A DNA stretch of 64,000 nucleotides, taken from NCBI GenBank assembly GCA_014529385.2, contig CM043959.1, positions 924,358 to 988,357 of the forward strand, in the 5' to 3' direction. Every line of letters begins with the position of its first letter. Positions within the stretch are counted from its first letter, which is position 1. Positions 11,419 through 23,823 of this stretch are shown here, piece after piece. This stretch comes from Adiantum capillus-veneris. Its lineage: Eukaryota; Streptophyta; Polypodiopsida; Polypodiales; Pteridaceae. The position numbers were made by a program, and so were the translations under genes. A model generated the notes under the pieces. That model saw only the letters and a list, made by a program, of their open reading frames with translations. It was not told where the DNA came from and made no database searches.

Positions 11419-11430
11419 ATCTCCCACTTG
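11419..11430 (-). promoter_or_regulatory. copia-1 polypurine tract
   Basis: On the - strand the bases before the LTR read AAGTGGGAGAT, the common copia purine tract. Confidence 0.85.
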
Positions 11431-11478
11431 GAGACTGATCTCCAAACTAAACCTGTGACTGCTTTCCATTCTGGCTTC

Positions 11479-14400
11479 TTATCCTTGAATGTCGATTGAA
11501 GATGAGCAAAATCTCAACTTCTCCTTGTTGACCACCTTTGTAAACATGTTTGCAGGATTTTCACTTGTATGCACCTTTCCTAGCTTTAGCTGTCTCTCTT
11601 CCAAAAGAGTGCGTATGAAGTGATATCTCACCTCAATGTGCTTTTTCCTTGAATGAAAGGTTGAGTTCTTCGCAAGATGGATAGCGCTTTGGCTATCACT
11701 GTACAAGACACAATTGTCTTGTTTGAATCCAAGCTCTTCTAAGAATCTGTGAAGCCACATAATTTCTTTGCTTGCCTCCGTCATTGCTACATACTCTGCT
11801 TCCGTGGTAGAAAGTGAAACCACTTTTGCAGCTTTGAAGCCCAGCTTACTGCTGTGCCTCCAATCGTGAACACATAGCCAAAAGTGCTTCTTCGAGTATC
11901 TTTGTCACCTGCCATATCTGCATCAGCATACCCTTCTAGAAAAATATCAGTTCCTCCAAAATACAAAGCATTTGTTGTTGTCCCTTTTAGATACCTAAGT
12001 ATCCACTTCACAGCTTGCCAATGCTCTTTACCTGGGTTGTCCATGAACCTACTCACAACTCCCACTGCATGTGCAATGTCTGGCCTTGTCCAGACCATAG
12101 CATACATTAGAGAACCTACCGCTGCAGCATATGGAACTTTAGACATATAGGCTATCTCCTCTTGTGTCTTTGGACACATATCCTTCATTAGTTTAAAATG
12201 ACTAGCCAAAGGTGTAGAAACTGGTTTTGCATTTTGCATTGCAAAACTTTTTAGTACCTTCTTGATGTAATCTTCTTGAGATAGCTTTATTATCTTCTTC
12301 GTCCTGTCCCTTGATATTTTCATACCAAGTATCCTCTTTGCAGCACCTAAATCTTTCATTGAAAAAGATTTGGACAGCTCCTCTTTTAGGTCTTTGATGT
12401 CCTGCATGTTAGCACTTGCAATCAACATGTCATCAACATACAACATTAGGATGATGAATTTCCCATCTCCCAAATTCTTCGTGTAGACGCAGTGATCCGA
12501 GTTGCATCTTGTGAATCCATGATCCAACATCCATCGATCAAACTTCAAGTACCATTGTCTTGATGCTTGCTTTAAACCATACAAGCTGTTCTTTAATCTG
12601 CAAACCATTTTCTGCTTACCTTTTACTTCATACCCCTTTGGTTGAAGCATGTAGATTTCCTCCTCTAAGTCACCGTGAGGGAATGCCGTATTTACATCCA
12701 TTTGCTCGAGATTTAAATCATGAGCAGCCACAAGGCTTAAGACAAGCCTAATTGAGTTCATTTTTACAACAGGAGAAAATATTTCATTGAAGTCAATACC
12801 TTTCTTTTGAGAAAACCCTTTTACCACAAGCTTAGACTTGTACCTTTTCTTCCCACCAACTTCTTCCTTCAGCTTGTACACCCATTTGTTTTAAAGTGCC
12901 CACTTACCTTTAGGCAACTCAACCAACTCCCATGTTTGGTTGCGATGTAGTGAGTCCATCTCCACTTGCATGCTCTTCATCCATTCTTCTTTGGATTCAT
13001 GTTGCATAGCTTCTTCGTATGATTCCGGCTCTCCAGAATCTGAGATCAAGAGATGGTTGAAGGAAGGAACAAACCTTTCTGGAGGTCTACTTGCTCTTGT
13101 AGATCTTTGGGGAATAGGTTGAGGCTCCTCATTTGGTTGACGTTGTTGCACATTGTCACCGTTTGCAGTCCTTGAGTCTTCACCGTCCTCAAGCTCCATG
13201 TACTCATCACCTGTTTTTTTTGTTTGTTTTCTTTCCAAGTAATCTTTGTACATATTTTGTTCGTTAAAAATTACATCCCTACTCCTTAAGATTTTACCAT
13301 CTTCAGGATTCCATAGGCGATACCCAAAGTCTCCTTCTCCATAGCCAATGAAGAAACACTTTTTGGACTTTGCATCTAGCTTTGATCTTAGGCTTCTATC
13401 TATGTGCATAAAAGCCTCACACCCAAACACTTTGAGAAATGCATAATTCACCGGTTTACCTGTCAATGCCTCTTCTGGAACTCCCCCATCCAATGCCGTT
13501 GAGGGTGACCGATTGATGAGGTACACAGACGTACTTACAGCTTCCGCCCAAAGCTCAAGCGGTAGGCCTGCATGTTGCCGCATGCTTCGTGCTCGTTCCA
13601 TGATTGTCCTGTTCATCCTTTCCGAAATCCCATTTTGTTGAGGTGTCCTTGGGGTTGTCCTTTGCCTCCGAATGCCATTGCTAGCACAAAAGCTTTTGAG
13701 AATGCCATTGCTAGCACAAAAGATTTCAAAAGCTTGGCTGCAATATTCACCTCCATTGTCGGATCTGAGGCATTTAACCTTGGTACCCGTTTCATTCTCC
13801 ACAAAGGCTTTCCACCTTTGAAATATGGAAAATACATCGGATTTATTCTTCATGACATAAACCCATGTTTTTCTAGTCGCATTGTCTATGAATGTTACAT
13901 AGTACAATGAGCCACCAAGTGATGGCGTACTTGCAGGACCCCAAACATCAGAATGAACCAACTCAAGTTTTTTATTTTTTCTTTCATTTCCTGATTTTTG
14001 AAATTTTACCCTCTTTTGTTTACCATAAACACAATCTTCACAGAACTCTAAGTCCACTTCTTTCAAACCTGGTAGAAGCTTCTTTGTTTGAAGGATTTGC
14101 ATTCTTTTGGCACTCATATGCCCAAGTCGGTAGTGCCACACCGCACTGTCAACTTCTATAGTTGCTGCACAAGCAGAAGGTTGCGTGCTAACAGTACACA
14201 AGTAAAGTGTACCGACTTTTTCTCCCTTGGCAACCACCAAAGATCCCTTTGAGATGTTCCACTGTTTGTTTCCGAATGCAATGTTGTGACCTTCATCGTC
14301 CAATTGTTCTATAGAGATCAAATTTTTGCGAAGAGAAGGAACATTCCTAACATCTTTAAGCTTCCATTCATTTCCGTTAGCAGTTTTGACAGAAAGTGTA

Positions 14401-15389
14401 CCTTTGCCGACAATCTCACAAGCTTCATCATCTCCCAAGTATACATGCCCAAAATTACCTTTGGTGTAGTCTTGGAAATGTTGCTTGTGTGGTGTCGCAT
14501 GGAATGAAGCCCCGGAATCTACTATCCAGGAATTAGACACATTGTCTAATGAGAGAATTAGAGCATCTTGCTCTACTTTACCTGCCACATTGGCCTCCGA
14601 CGTTGGCTTGTTGTCTTGAGACTCTGTCTCCTTCTTCTTCTTGGACCAGCAATCCTTCTTGACGTGGCCCTTCTTGCCACAGTTCCAACATTCAAGAACT
14701 GACTTTGTGCGTGACTTGCTCCGTCTTGAGCGATCACGACCCTTTTGGTTTTTGAACCTCTCCTTAGGCCTTCCTCTTGTTTCTACTGACAATGCAGCAC
14801 TTGATGATTCTCCTGTGCTTCTCCTTCGCATTTCCTCGCTTAGGAGAACACCCACAACATCATCAAACTTAAGAGTATTTGTGCTAGAAATAGAATTACT
14901 TACAGCCATCACAAGGTTGTCCCAACTATTCGGTAGAGATGATAGTATAAGGAGAGCTCGCACTTCGTCATTGAAATTGATTTTCACTGATCGAAGTTGA
15001 CTTATGTTTGTGTTAAAGTCATTTAGGCGTTTTGCAACTGAACCATTCTCTGCCATCTTTAGATTGAACAAGCGCTTCATAAGAAATACCTTATTGGATG
15101 CCGATGGTTTCTCGTAGAAGTCGTCAAGTGACCTCATCAAGTCCTCCGTGGTCTTCATCTCCGAAACATTGAAGGTCACCGTTGACGCTAAGCTTAACCG
15201 GATTGTTCCCAATGCCTTTCGATCAAGGACAATCCATGCTTCATCTGCCATCGTTGCGGGCTTCTTTGCAAGACCGCCTAGTGGCAAATAGAGGTCCTTC
15301 TGGTAGAGATAGTCTTCAATCTGCATCTTGCAATGTTGGTAGTTTTTACCGTTGAACTTCTCAATCTTGAGCTTCCCTTACTCCGCCAT
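11479..15389 (-). pseudogene. copia-1 gag-pol polyprotein, nearly intact
   Basis: The likely start is ATG at 15389, in the context of a typical copia Gag N-terminus, but codon 4 is TAA (15378-15380). Then come the Gag body, the zinc knuckle CWNCGKKGHVKKDC, protease (WIVDSGASFHAT), integrase zinc finger (HYRLGH, CEDCVYG), integrase core (RSDNGGEY, QQNGISERMN), reverse transcriptase (YVDDML) and RNase H (LYSDSQSAIHL). A TAA at 12891-12893, where Gln fits, separates integrase from reverse transcriptase. One missing base near 11817 shifts the RNase H frame. A 10-residue tandem duplication lies in the integrase core. Length and order are typical; the lesions make it non-autonomous. Confidence 0.95.
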
Positions 15390-15448
15390 AACTCCCACTC
15401 AATTTAAGGAATCCTTTCCTTGAGATAATTTAGCTACAAGCAAACCTT

Positions 15449-15460
15449 GCTCTGATACCA
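15449..15460 (-). promoter_or_regulatory. copia-1 primer-binding site (initiator tRNA-Met)
   Basis: The - strand reads TGGTATCAGAGC two bases after the 5' LTR end. This is complementary to the 3' end of plant initiator tRNA-Met. Confidence 0.93.
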
Positions 15461-15462
15461 GT

Positions 15463-15547
15463 TGTTAGGAAATAAGACGTAGCTAAATAGATTTTTGAGT
15501 AGATTACTTAATGGAGAGAGATAGATTTCACACACAAGAGATTATAG

Positions 15548-15618
<71 letters not shown>

Positions 15619-16294
15619 CACGATATACGTGGTTCACCCAATGTGGGCTACGTCCACGGGAAAGCAGTCACTCAATGGCTTTAGCACTTCAAAAGAAGAA
15701 GTAGTTTACAAAGGGATTAAACCCTTAATAGAGCTCCCGCCTTGCTTCACTCTCACCACCTCACACTCACCTTGTTGCATCAACTTCACACTATAAAATG
15801 TGTGTAGAAATGGCCTCCTTTTATAAGCCAAAAGGGCTGCCCTCTCTGATGAGAGAGAGCCATGTGTAGCCGCACTTGTGCGAATAAGTCCAAATCGGAC
15901 CCTCCAATCCGCCCATGTGTGGCCGCCCTTGAGAAGACAAGTCCGCTTTTGAATTCGGCCACCAGCCATTGACTTCCGACCACCGGCCACCGGCCATTGG
16001 CTTCCAACCACCGGCAATCGGCCATTGACTACCGGCCACCAGCCAACTGACTGGTTGTTTTCCGACCACTTTCCGGCCGCCATCCGGCCATAATATTCCG
16101 GCGAAAAAAAAAGTCTCGGGGACCTCCGTCCCCGAGGCCTCTAAAGTTGCCCCTGATTCTTATCCGTGAAAATTTTGGTTTCCAATGAGTGATTTTCCTT
16201 CACGCACGATGGCTTCTCCTCATAATGGGGGCCTTACAAATGTGTGCTTTTACCACATAAAATTACAAGGGTAAATCAGGCTCCATACTTAACA
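15463..16294 (-). repeat. copia-1 5' LTR
   Basis: Spans TGTTAAG (16294) to CCTAACA (15463) on the - strand. It shares the minisatellite (three units here), a TATA box (about 15818-15828) and a 64-bp CT tract with the 3' LTR. It should hold the promoter of the element. Confidence 0.93.
15551..15614. repeat. (GA)32 microsatellite inside the copia-1 5' LTR
   Basis: 64-bp GA run at the same LTR position as 10629-10698. Confidence 0.97.
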
Positions 16295-16299
16295 GACGG
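16295..16299. repeat. Target-site duplication, right (GACGG)
   Basis: Exact repeat of 10536-10540. Confidence 0.9.
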
Positions 16300-17390
16300 G
16301 GCAATAGTGGCTTGATTGCACTTCAAAAGGCATATACAAAGGCATGTACTGCCATCACCATGGCCATTTTCAAGAAAAAATACAAAGGGCTTTGACAGGC
16401 ACATTCCTCTGTCAAAGAGCTCCACTTTGCAGGCTCCAGAAGGCACAAAAAAAGCCCCTAATTTGATTTAAAAATGACCTTTATAGTGGGGGGGTCTTCA
16501 ACTTTGGAAACTACCCTTTCATTGGCCCATTTGGCATCTTATTTTAGCATCTTTGGGAGGAGGTAACTACCTTTGGCTCCATTTGCTCTCTCTTGCTCTT
16601 CTTGCACTTGAGGGGGGGTGCAATAGCGACATCGCTATTGCCCCTTGGTATTTTTTATTTTTTAATCTTTCCTTCTCTATTTCACCCTCGGGAAGGCCAC
16701 CCTTTGCGCTGCTCTTTGATTCTTTCTTGACCGCCTTTATCTGGATCCCACTTACCTCTTCTCTCTCCTCCTTCACTTTGGTCCCGGCCTCCCTCCTTGC
16801 CTTTGCCTTTGCTCGGCCGGCCTTGGAATGGCCCTTTGCTTTGCACTTGCCCCGGCTCGGGTGCCCTTTGATCTCTCTCACTCTCTCTCTTGGCACTTGA
16901 CCTCCCGGTTGCTCTGGCCCTCTCTTCATCCCTACGGGATTGTCCTCTTACTTATGCCGGGGAGGGGGGCATTAGCGACATCTCTATTGCCCTCCCTCCT
17001 TAACTCCAGAATATTGGGCCTCCAAGGGCCGGCCGCGGGAACCGAATCCAACAAGCCACCATGTCATCACTATAACCATCGGCTACAGCCTCCTCCTCCA
17101 AAACCTACGCCCTGCGCCACTGGGGCCGCTAACACAACATCGCAAGCCTCCAGAGCAACCACAGGAGCCCGCCATTGCCATAGCTCCAAGGAGTTTTCCC
17201 ACCAATATGATACACCACTACCCACCCATGCCTTGGCTTATATACCCCATCATGCTACGTTCGTCATGAGCATGTGGGACTGACCCGAAACACATGGCGG
17301 CTAGTGGCTCCATGGTCTCGTAAGCCCACAAAAAGATCCTCATTTTTTCACCAAAAGCTTCATTCTTTTTGAACCATTAGGAAAAATATG
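16300..17390. other. No gene recognised; short palindromes
   Basis: The near-palindrome GCAATAGCGACATCGCTATT lies around 16620, and a related one around 16970. A small hairpin (CTTTGACAG / CTGTCAAAG) is near 16390. Open frames here are pyrimidine-rich and look non-coding. Confidence 0.45.
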
Positions 17391-17429
17391 GACTCTCCAT
17401 GGGCCTTGTAAGAATCCCTAATTTTAAGG

Positions 17430-18100
17430 AAGTATGTTGTGATTAAGGGAGACAATGGAAATGATGGGGGCTATTTTGGTAGGTCATTTTCTAGCCTTGA
17501 AGCCTAGAAAAGGTGGGGTAAGTAGTGACTAAGAGGCTACCTTCTCTCTCTAGCTTTTCAAAATCTCCTAGAGAAAAGGGGGTGTCATAAAGAGGGAGAG
17601 GGACCCTTGTACAAAAAGAGAACCCCACCTTTCATTTTTTTTAAAAAACTCGGCCAAAAATAAACCCTAAAAATTTGAAATTTATTGAAATTTTCAAAAG
17701 TAGTCATTTCCCCCCAAAAAGTGACCCCAAACCTATTCTAATATCAAAACATCATTTTTTGCCTCCAAAATCCCTTTCTCTCTCTCCATGTCTCCTCTTT
17801 GTCTCTCTCACTCCCCTTCCTCAAAGTAGCCATGCTCACCATAGCCAGGACCTGCTGCATCTCCCTCTTCATCTAAATGCTAAATCCTCCTTCTCACTCT
17901 TACAGAATTTTGCATCCCCCTCTCCATCTACCTGCTAAACCCTCCCTCTCATTCTCACATACTCCTAGATTTGCCTCTTCATCTACCTGCTAAACCCTTC
18001 CTCTCGCTGTCACATTCCTCTCTCCTCTCTTCTTTCTATCCCTGTACCCTCTTCCATTGTTCACTGTCCTCCCTCGAAAATACCAAGTCTACCGTAAGCC
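17430..18100 (+). repeat. Left inverted-repeat arm
   Basis: Contains GGTGTCATAAAGAGGGAGAG and GACCCTTGTAC, then AT-rich DNA and a pyrimidine-rich series of degenerate units (ATCTACCTGCTAAACCCT-like) continuing to about 18150. These pair with the right arm. Confidence 0.6.
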
Positions 18101-18249
18101 AAGATCTACAACAACTACCTCTTCATCTACCTCCTCAATCTTCCATTTCAATGTCAACGTCCCCTCCCCTGGCCCTACCCCTTCCCTCCCACTCAAATTC
18201 CCCTATCAACCAGGCCCACCCTGATTACAAGCTAATGTAGTTGTCTTCA

Positions 18250-19097
18250 CATCCACCTTTGCCTCTATTGCATCCCACAACACTAATACCCAAATTCTAC
18301 AAGCTATGGAAAAGACTCTAGCATACCCAACTTCTTGCAAGCTATGGAACATAATATTTCTTTTTTTATGTAAGGTGGAGTCACATCACAAACTTTCTAG
18401 TTGAAAGGACACAGAAGGGTGCCCCTGCACCACAGGTGGAAATTCCATAGCCATGAGACAGAGATGGATCCCAAGCATAGGAAGGTCAAGTATGTCAAGC
18501 AATGGCGATGTTACTTTATATAAGGGCACTGGTTTCAAACCTGAGTGTATTTGAGGCAACATTTGAAGAATTTAGATCTGTACTCTATACATGCCGAACA
18601 TGTATCCATAATGCCCAAAGCTATCAACATAGCTTGTACTTTGTAATCTCATAAAATCATGTTTGAGGTGGTCTGCAATGGACATGGTTTTGTAACAAGC
18701 GCTATGGATTTAATATATGAAATCTTTGATCTTGCAAATTATTTTCCATGTAGCAATTTCTTTGAAGATTTGATTCTTACTGAGGGGTTTGATGCTTATA
18801 CAAGTGTGTCACATGAATACAGTAAATTCTTGGTGAATACTAGGGGTTCATAACTAATATAGAAAGTGTTGAACCAATGTTGAGAATTATGCTAGTGGGG
18901 AGGATTACCCATCACTCATAAGCCTGCATCAAGATGGGCCATGTAATTGCATCATGGTAGCATTTCTGAGGCTGCAAAACTATATCAACCAATGCTTCAA
19001 AGGTAGGGGCTAGTTGGTTAGTTTAGGAGAGGAGACAAGGGTGCCTATTCATGCATTGGATGGAAAAGAGGCATGGGATGGGTTTAGAAAACCTTTA

Positions 19098-19098
<1 letters not shown>
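18250..19098. other. No gene recognised
   Basis: AT-rich interior of the fold-back candidate. A 64-codon open frame at 18659-18853 has no feature I recognise. Confidence 0.35.
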
Positions 19099-19100
<2 letters not shown>

Positions 19101-19136
<36 letters not shown>

Positions 19137-19156
19137 CCCCCCCCTCCCCCCCCCAA
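19101..19156. repeat. (CT)17 followed by C-rich run
   Basis: CT dinucleotides at 19101-19134, then a nearly pure poly-C stretch. Confidence 0.95.
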
Positions 19157-19518
19157 TATCTCTTTGCTTTCAGCTAGCTAGCCATGTATGATCAATTATT
19201 TTTTGCATAAACTTATAGAGTAGTGTTTTGTACTAATAGAATATTGGCTCCTTTATGGGTAGCTTCTTTAAGAATCAATTATCTCTCTCTGTATCTCTTC
19301 TTTTTGTGCATGTTATGGCCATTTGCTTCAGGTCTGTTTCACTAGGCCTTTGTGAGACTAAAAAGTGTCTTGTACAACCAAGCAAAGCACCCCCTTTTTC
19401 TTTAGAGACCAAAACTAGAGCATACACACTATGGGGCACTATCTTGAAAATCAAAGGGGGGCTTGCAATGCGCCATGGTATGAGATAGCTATTATTGCAT
19501 GGTTGAGTGAAGTTTGAA

Positions 19519-19788
19519 CATCCTGTAGGACCATGTCAACCATGCCAAAGCAAGCTGGCACAAATAGAAGGCAAGGCAAGGGATGCATAGGCCTTGGGAG
19601 GCCCAAAGAAAGCCTGCCACAAGGGAGCGCATTTGGGCCTTCCATAGACCTATGGAAGGCCCAAATGCGCTCCCTTGTGGCAGGCTTTCTTTGGGCCTCC
19701 CAAGGCCTATGCACCCCCTGCCTTGCCTCCTACTCTTTGTGCTTGCTTAGTTTTGGGCATGGTGGCCTTGGGCCTACAAGATAACCAT
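19519..19788. repeat. Near-perfect 265-bp hairpin (MITE-like)
   Basis: The arms, about 130 bp each, meet at 19648-19649 with a 2-bp loop. The inner 80 bp of each arm is almost perfectly complementary; the outer part has small indels. The 8-bp direct repeat GAACATCC flanks the structure at 19516-19523 and 19789-19796. It could be a miniature inverted-repeat element or a source of hairpin RNA. No coding frame is meaningful here. Confidence 0.8.
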
Positions 19789-20061
19789 GAACATCCATCC
19801 AAAGAAGCATTTTACAAAACTATAGCTCATATGATATATCTAGAAAAATCAAACTCATCCTCTACTACAAATGGCTATAGATGGCTCACCATGTGCATGA
19901 TGCATTCTCTACTATAGATGGCTCAAAGTATGCATGATGAATACTCAATTAGAAAGCAATCCAAGGAATAACTTGTCTTGGGTTTGATCCATGTATCATG
20001 TCATTTATCCATCATAAGAGTGTATCCTCAATAAAGGGGCAATGCCCTTGAGTTCCAAAAG

Positions 20062-20180
<119 letters not shown>

Positions 20181-20483
20181 AGTTATATATCTTTTTATCT
20201 ATCTTTGTGTTTTTTATCTGCATGTGTATCTATCTATCTATTTATCTATCTATTAATGTATTTATATATATCTATCTGTCTGTCTGTCTGTTTATCCTCC
20301 ATCTATCTATGTACAATATATATCCCCTATCTCTATCTTGTTTGTTTGCTCTCTTTTCTTTATTTTGATTTCATAGTCTGTGCTCCTTGGGGATTTCAAA
20401 GAACACAAGTTTATGGTTGAACTTACACAAATTCATATCAAATACAACATAATAGCATGCCATTGCATTATTGATGGCAAAGG

Positions 20484-20745
20484 TAGAACGAAGTGTTTGC
20501 ACAATGCCAAGAGGGGATTCATGTGTGTGCTTGCAAACATGAGGGAATATGATTGCTCTATATTTCTTGGATTAGGTTTGAGTGTATTCTTTCAAAAATT
20601 TGAAGTCTGCCAAATATATTGAGATAAACTTTGAGTGCTCATGAACTAAATGTTTGTTCAATGCCAAAGGAGGTTCATGTCTATGCCTGCAACACAAGGA
20701 AATATGATTGCTCTATCTTGCTTAGATTAGTCTTGAGTATGGGAT
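20484..20745. repeat. Diverged tandem duplication (~160-bp spacing)
   Basis: The block with CACAATGCCAAGAGG, GGGAATATGATTGCTCTAT and GGATTAGGTTTGAGT recurs about 160 bp later, with TTCAATGCCAAAGGAGG and GGAAATATGATTGCTCTAT. Confidence 0.7.
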
Positions 20746-20996
20746 TCTGCTCATACAACAGAAAATGAATCAAACCTAACCTTTGAGGTTAGATGGCTTA
20801 CTAGATCTACATGCAGGCACATTGCAAAGGTGTACTAGCTACCAAAAAATCAATTTACTTGATCAATTCACTTATGAGCACCAAAAATTTGGCAGGAAGC
20901 ACAATACCCATACAAGATTAGATGAAACAAAAATTGATCACAAGCACAACATCATATAGTTGAAGATTAACTAGAGTGGACAAAAATGTAATGAAA

Positions 20997-21700
20997 CAAG
21001 AGTGCTTTCTATTCAAGTAGTTTCATCACAAAGTTTGTAGCTTGGCTACAATAATAGCTTGGGATGTTATGTACTGGATCAAATACATTGAATGGAATAT
21101 AGACTGAGGCAATTGCTATGCTCTTAGCAAGGCTTGTCTCATCATTGATAACTCCATGGACCTCCATATCCACAAGTATACACACCAAACAAAGACTTTA
21201 GAATGATCTTCTGATTGGAGAAGTCGCACTTTCCACTTGACACCAAACCAAGTTGAGCCCAAGCATCCACTGCAATAACATCCTGTAATACAAAAAATTG
21301 TGTGTTAGCTACTATAGTTTAAATTAGTATACATTGTTGAGTTATATAGTTTAGTTCTTATCTATAGCATGCACAACCATAAAGGTACCCGAGAGGCATT
21401 CAAGCGGTTGCTTTGCAAGTAAGCTGGATAAAAAAATACGTTCACAAATATCGTTGTCAAAAAATATGAACACATGAAAATTAAAGAGGACACATCCATA
21501 AGATGACTTAGCATTAGACTTACAATGAGGTGCAAATTGGTTTGAAGCTCTCTGCAAGTGGATCTCAGCTACACTGTACACATGTTAAGTGATGGCCGCC
21601 ATTCCGGATTTTGTTTTGAAAGCCACCAGTCTTCACTTCCATTGGCGTTCCAGTATGCCTCGACATTGTACTCCATGAGGACCAACACTGAACGGTTGCA
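20997..21700 (-). pseudogene. Exon-like patches, unidentified (possible captured gene fragment)
   Basis: On the - strand three short patches read like protein: VLVLMEYNVEAYWNANGSE near 21680-21590; VAEIHLQRASNQFAPH near 21570-21520, followed by GTAAGT; and DVIAVDAWAQLGLVSSGK near 21285-21140, preceded by TTGTATTACAG. The GTAAGT and pyrimidine-rich CAG edges look like splice sites. A further open frame (VHGVINDETSLAKS) reaches about 20997. I cannot name the gene, and chance open frames are possible. If real, this is an intron-bearing host fragment inside the inverted-repeat element. Confidence 0.3.
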
Positions 21701-21789
21701 TGTAGACCCATGAGCCTTGCTAAATACCTATGGGATCCATTCCACCTTCGAGCTCTTTGTGTTGTGCAGTATGACCTTTTGTATCTCCA

Positions 21790-22550
21790 ACTTGGGCCGT
21801 CTATGCGTGGTATGGGTGGACGTGCTTGGGAAGAGATCGGGTGGCCACACAGTAGAGAGAGATTGGGAAGGGGGAGGAGGGTGAGGGTTGGAGAGAAGGA
21901 TAGTGAGGTCTACATAGTACAGAGAGAATGAAGGGGAGAAAGGGAGAGATAGAGAGGGTGGGGAGTGAGCTTTTGGCTATAGTGGGATAGTGATGAGCTT
22001 TGGCCTATGGTGGGATGCATTGTGGAGAATGGAGGGGTGATGGGAGGGAGAGCTAGAGAGGATGGAGAGTGAGCATTTGGCTATGGTGGGGTTGACTATA
22101 GAGAGAGTGAGGAGAGGGAGGGGGGACAACTGAAGAGGAGGATAATGATGAGCTTTGGGCTATGGTGGGCTACACAACACAGAGAGAATGGAGGGGGGAG
22201 GGGAGGGAGAGCTAGAGAAGATGGAGAGTGAGCTTTTGGCTATGGTGGGGTTGACTGCAGAGAGAGAGAGAGTGAGGGGAGGGGAGGGGAGGGGGCAGGG
22301 GAGAGAAGATTGTGGGAGAGAGAGAGAGGGAATTTGGAGAGAAAAAGTGACTTTTTGATGTTTGGTTATGTTTTTGGCAATTTTGGAGGGGAAATGGTCA
22401 TTTTTTAGACTTTTCAAAAATTTCAAATTGTTAGGGTTTTTTGACTTGCGCAATTTTTCTTTTGGGGTCCCTTTTTGTCAAGGGTCCCTCTCTAGGCTTT
22501 ATGACACCTCTTTCCCTAGTCCACCTTCCCTTCTCTCTAGGAATCAAGCA
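21790..22550 (-). repeat. Right inverted-repeat arm
   Basis: Purine-rich tandem units (GAGTGAGCTTTTGGCTATGG and variants, at least four) at about 21960-22260 are followed by the AT-rich and GTCCCTCTC...TTATGACACC blocks that mirror the left arm. Confidence 0.6.
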
Positions 22551-22600
22551 TTGAAGAGGGGGACAAATAGGCTGCCCCCCTATCTCTCCTTAGGCTATAG

Positions 22601-23489
22601 GTGATATCCCCAGAGCCCTCTCATTGGTCCTCCACTAACCCTTCCCTAATCAAAAGGGCCCTAAGAGAGTCCATATTTTTCCTAATGCCTGCTTGATCAA
22701 CTGTCATCCGGTGCTCAAGGGTCCCATGGTCATATGGTAAAGATCCATCAAAACCCCGCATTCCAGACTTTGAGCGTACATAACGGCTCCGCAAATAGAC
22801 TTCGTCGTGGCCTTCAACGGAGCACCCCAAACTGGATCTGGCCCATTCACCACAAACTGCCAACTTGGATCGGTCATTTCTCCATGCTCCGACCTCAGAT
22901 TCACATGCCGTCGATTCCAAATAGCTCCACATAGTGCATACCATCACCGAGAACCTTGGCAAGGCCATAAAGATGCCAGATGGCCCAACTTCTGATGTGG
23001 GCAAGTGGGCTCAAACCTGGCCCGCGAAAAATCTTCAAATAGCCATAACTTGCCAACTTGAGCTCCGATCCGCAATTCGAGAAAACATGCATGCTCTATA
23101 ATTTGATCTCTACACATGTATCCACTGATATCCACCCGGGCCACCTGTCCCCAGCTGCCGTGCCCGTCGGAGACCTGCTAAACCTTCTATCTTTACACTT
23201 CAATATCTCGCACATCGTGGATCCGTTTGATGAACCGTCTGGACCGGCTTCTAGAGCACATTGAACACTACATTCCAGAGCAGTGACTTGGCACTTCGAA
23301 TACTTTCACCTGCTATCCCAATTGGACCATCTTGAAGCTTTTTTAGCCTAAAAAGCTGCATTGAGCATACATCTCCGCTTTCCTTTGGCTACCCAGGCCC
23401 TTGGTACCTGCCCTAGCCTTATACACTGCACCTGCCTGCATCCTTCGCTTGGCATATACCACTTTCCAGCACGGACCAACTTTGGTTGC
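22601..23489. other. No gene recognised
   Basis: GC-balanced DNA with short open frames on both strands, none recognisable. It borders the second compound repeat. Confidence 0.4.
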
Positions 23490-23782
23490 ACCATCGGCAT
23501 CGCGTGACTTGATCGTCTTTCTTCTTTGTCGATGATGTCGATTCCTTCGTTTTTTAAATTTTTGGTGGGTACGTATGACGTGCGTGTGCTTTTTTTGAAC
23601 ATGTGCATGGGTGTAGGAGTGTGTGCTCTATTTGTGATCGTGTGAGGGTGTGGGCGTTGTGAGTATGTGCGTATGTATGTGGGGATGGTGTGTGTGTGTG
23701 TGTGTAGGTGTGTGTGTATGTATCGAGAGAGTGCGTGCGTGGAAACGAGAAAGAGAAGGAGTATTTTTATTATACATATATA

Positions 23783-23821
<39 letters not shown>

Positions 23822-23823
23822 AA
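23783..23823. repeat. (AAAT)n microsatellite
   Basis: About ten AAAT/TAAA tetranucleotides. Copy 1 of the compound repeat has (TA)n at this place (about 4280). Confidence 0.93.

Larger units (their letters stand above)
10541..16294 (-). mobile_element. copia-1: structurally complete Ty1/copia retrotransposon
   Basis: Both LTRs, primer site, purine tract and a GACGG target duplication are present, and one polyprotein frame spans the interior with few lesions. It inserted into a fragment of the compound repeat. Solo LTRs of the same family lie at 25120-25923 and 36572-37295, so the family has been repeatedly active here. Confidence 0.95.

Noticed and set aside
13572-13910. 112-codon + strand frame inside copia-1
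   Set aside because: Antisense shadow of the integrase coding strand. The same applies to other + strand frames within 11.5-15.4, 30.9-35.4 and 39.1-43.1 kb.
16553-16929. Overlapping + and - frames of about 115-120 codons
   Set aside because: Composition follows pyrimidine bias, with no recognisable domain and no supporting context.
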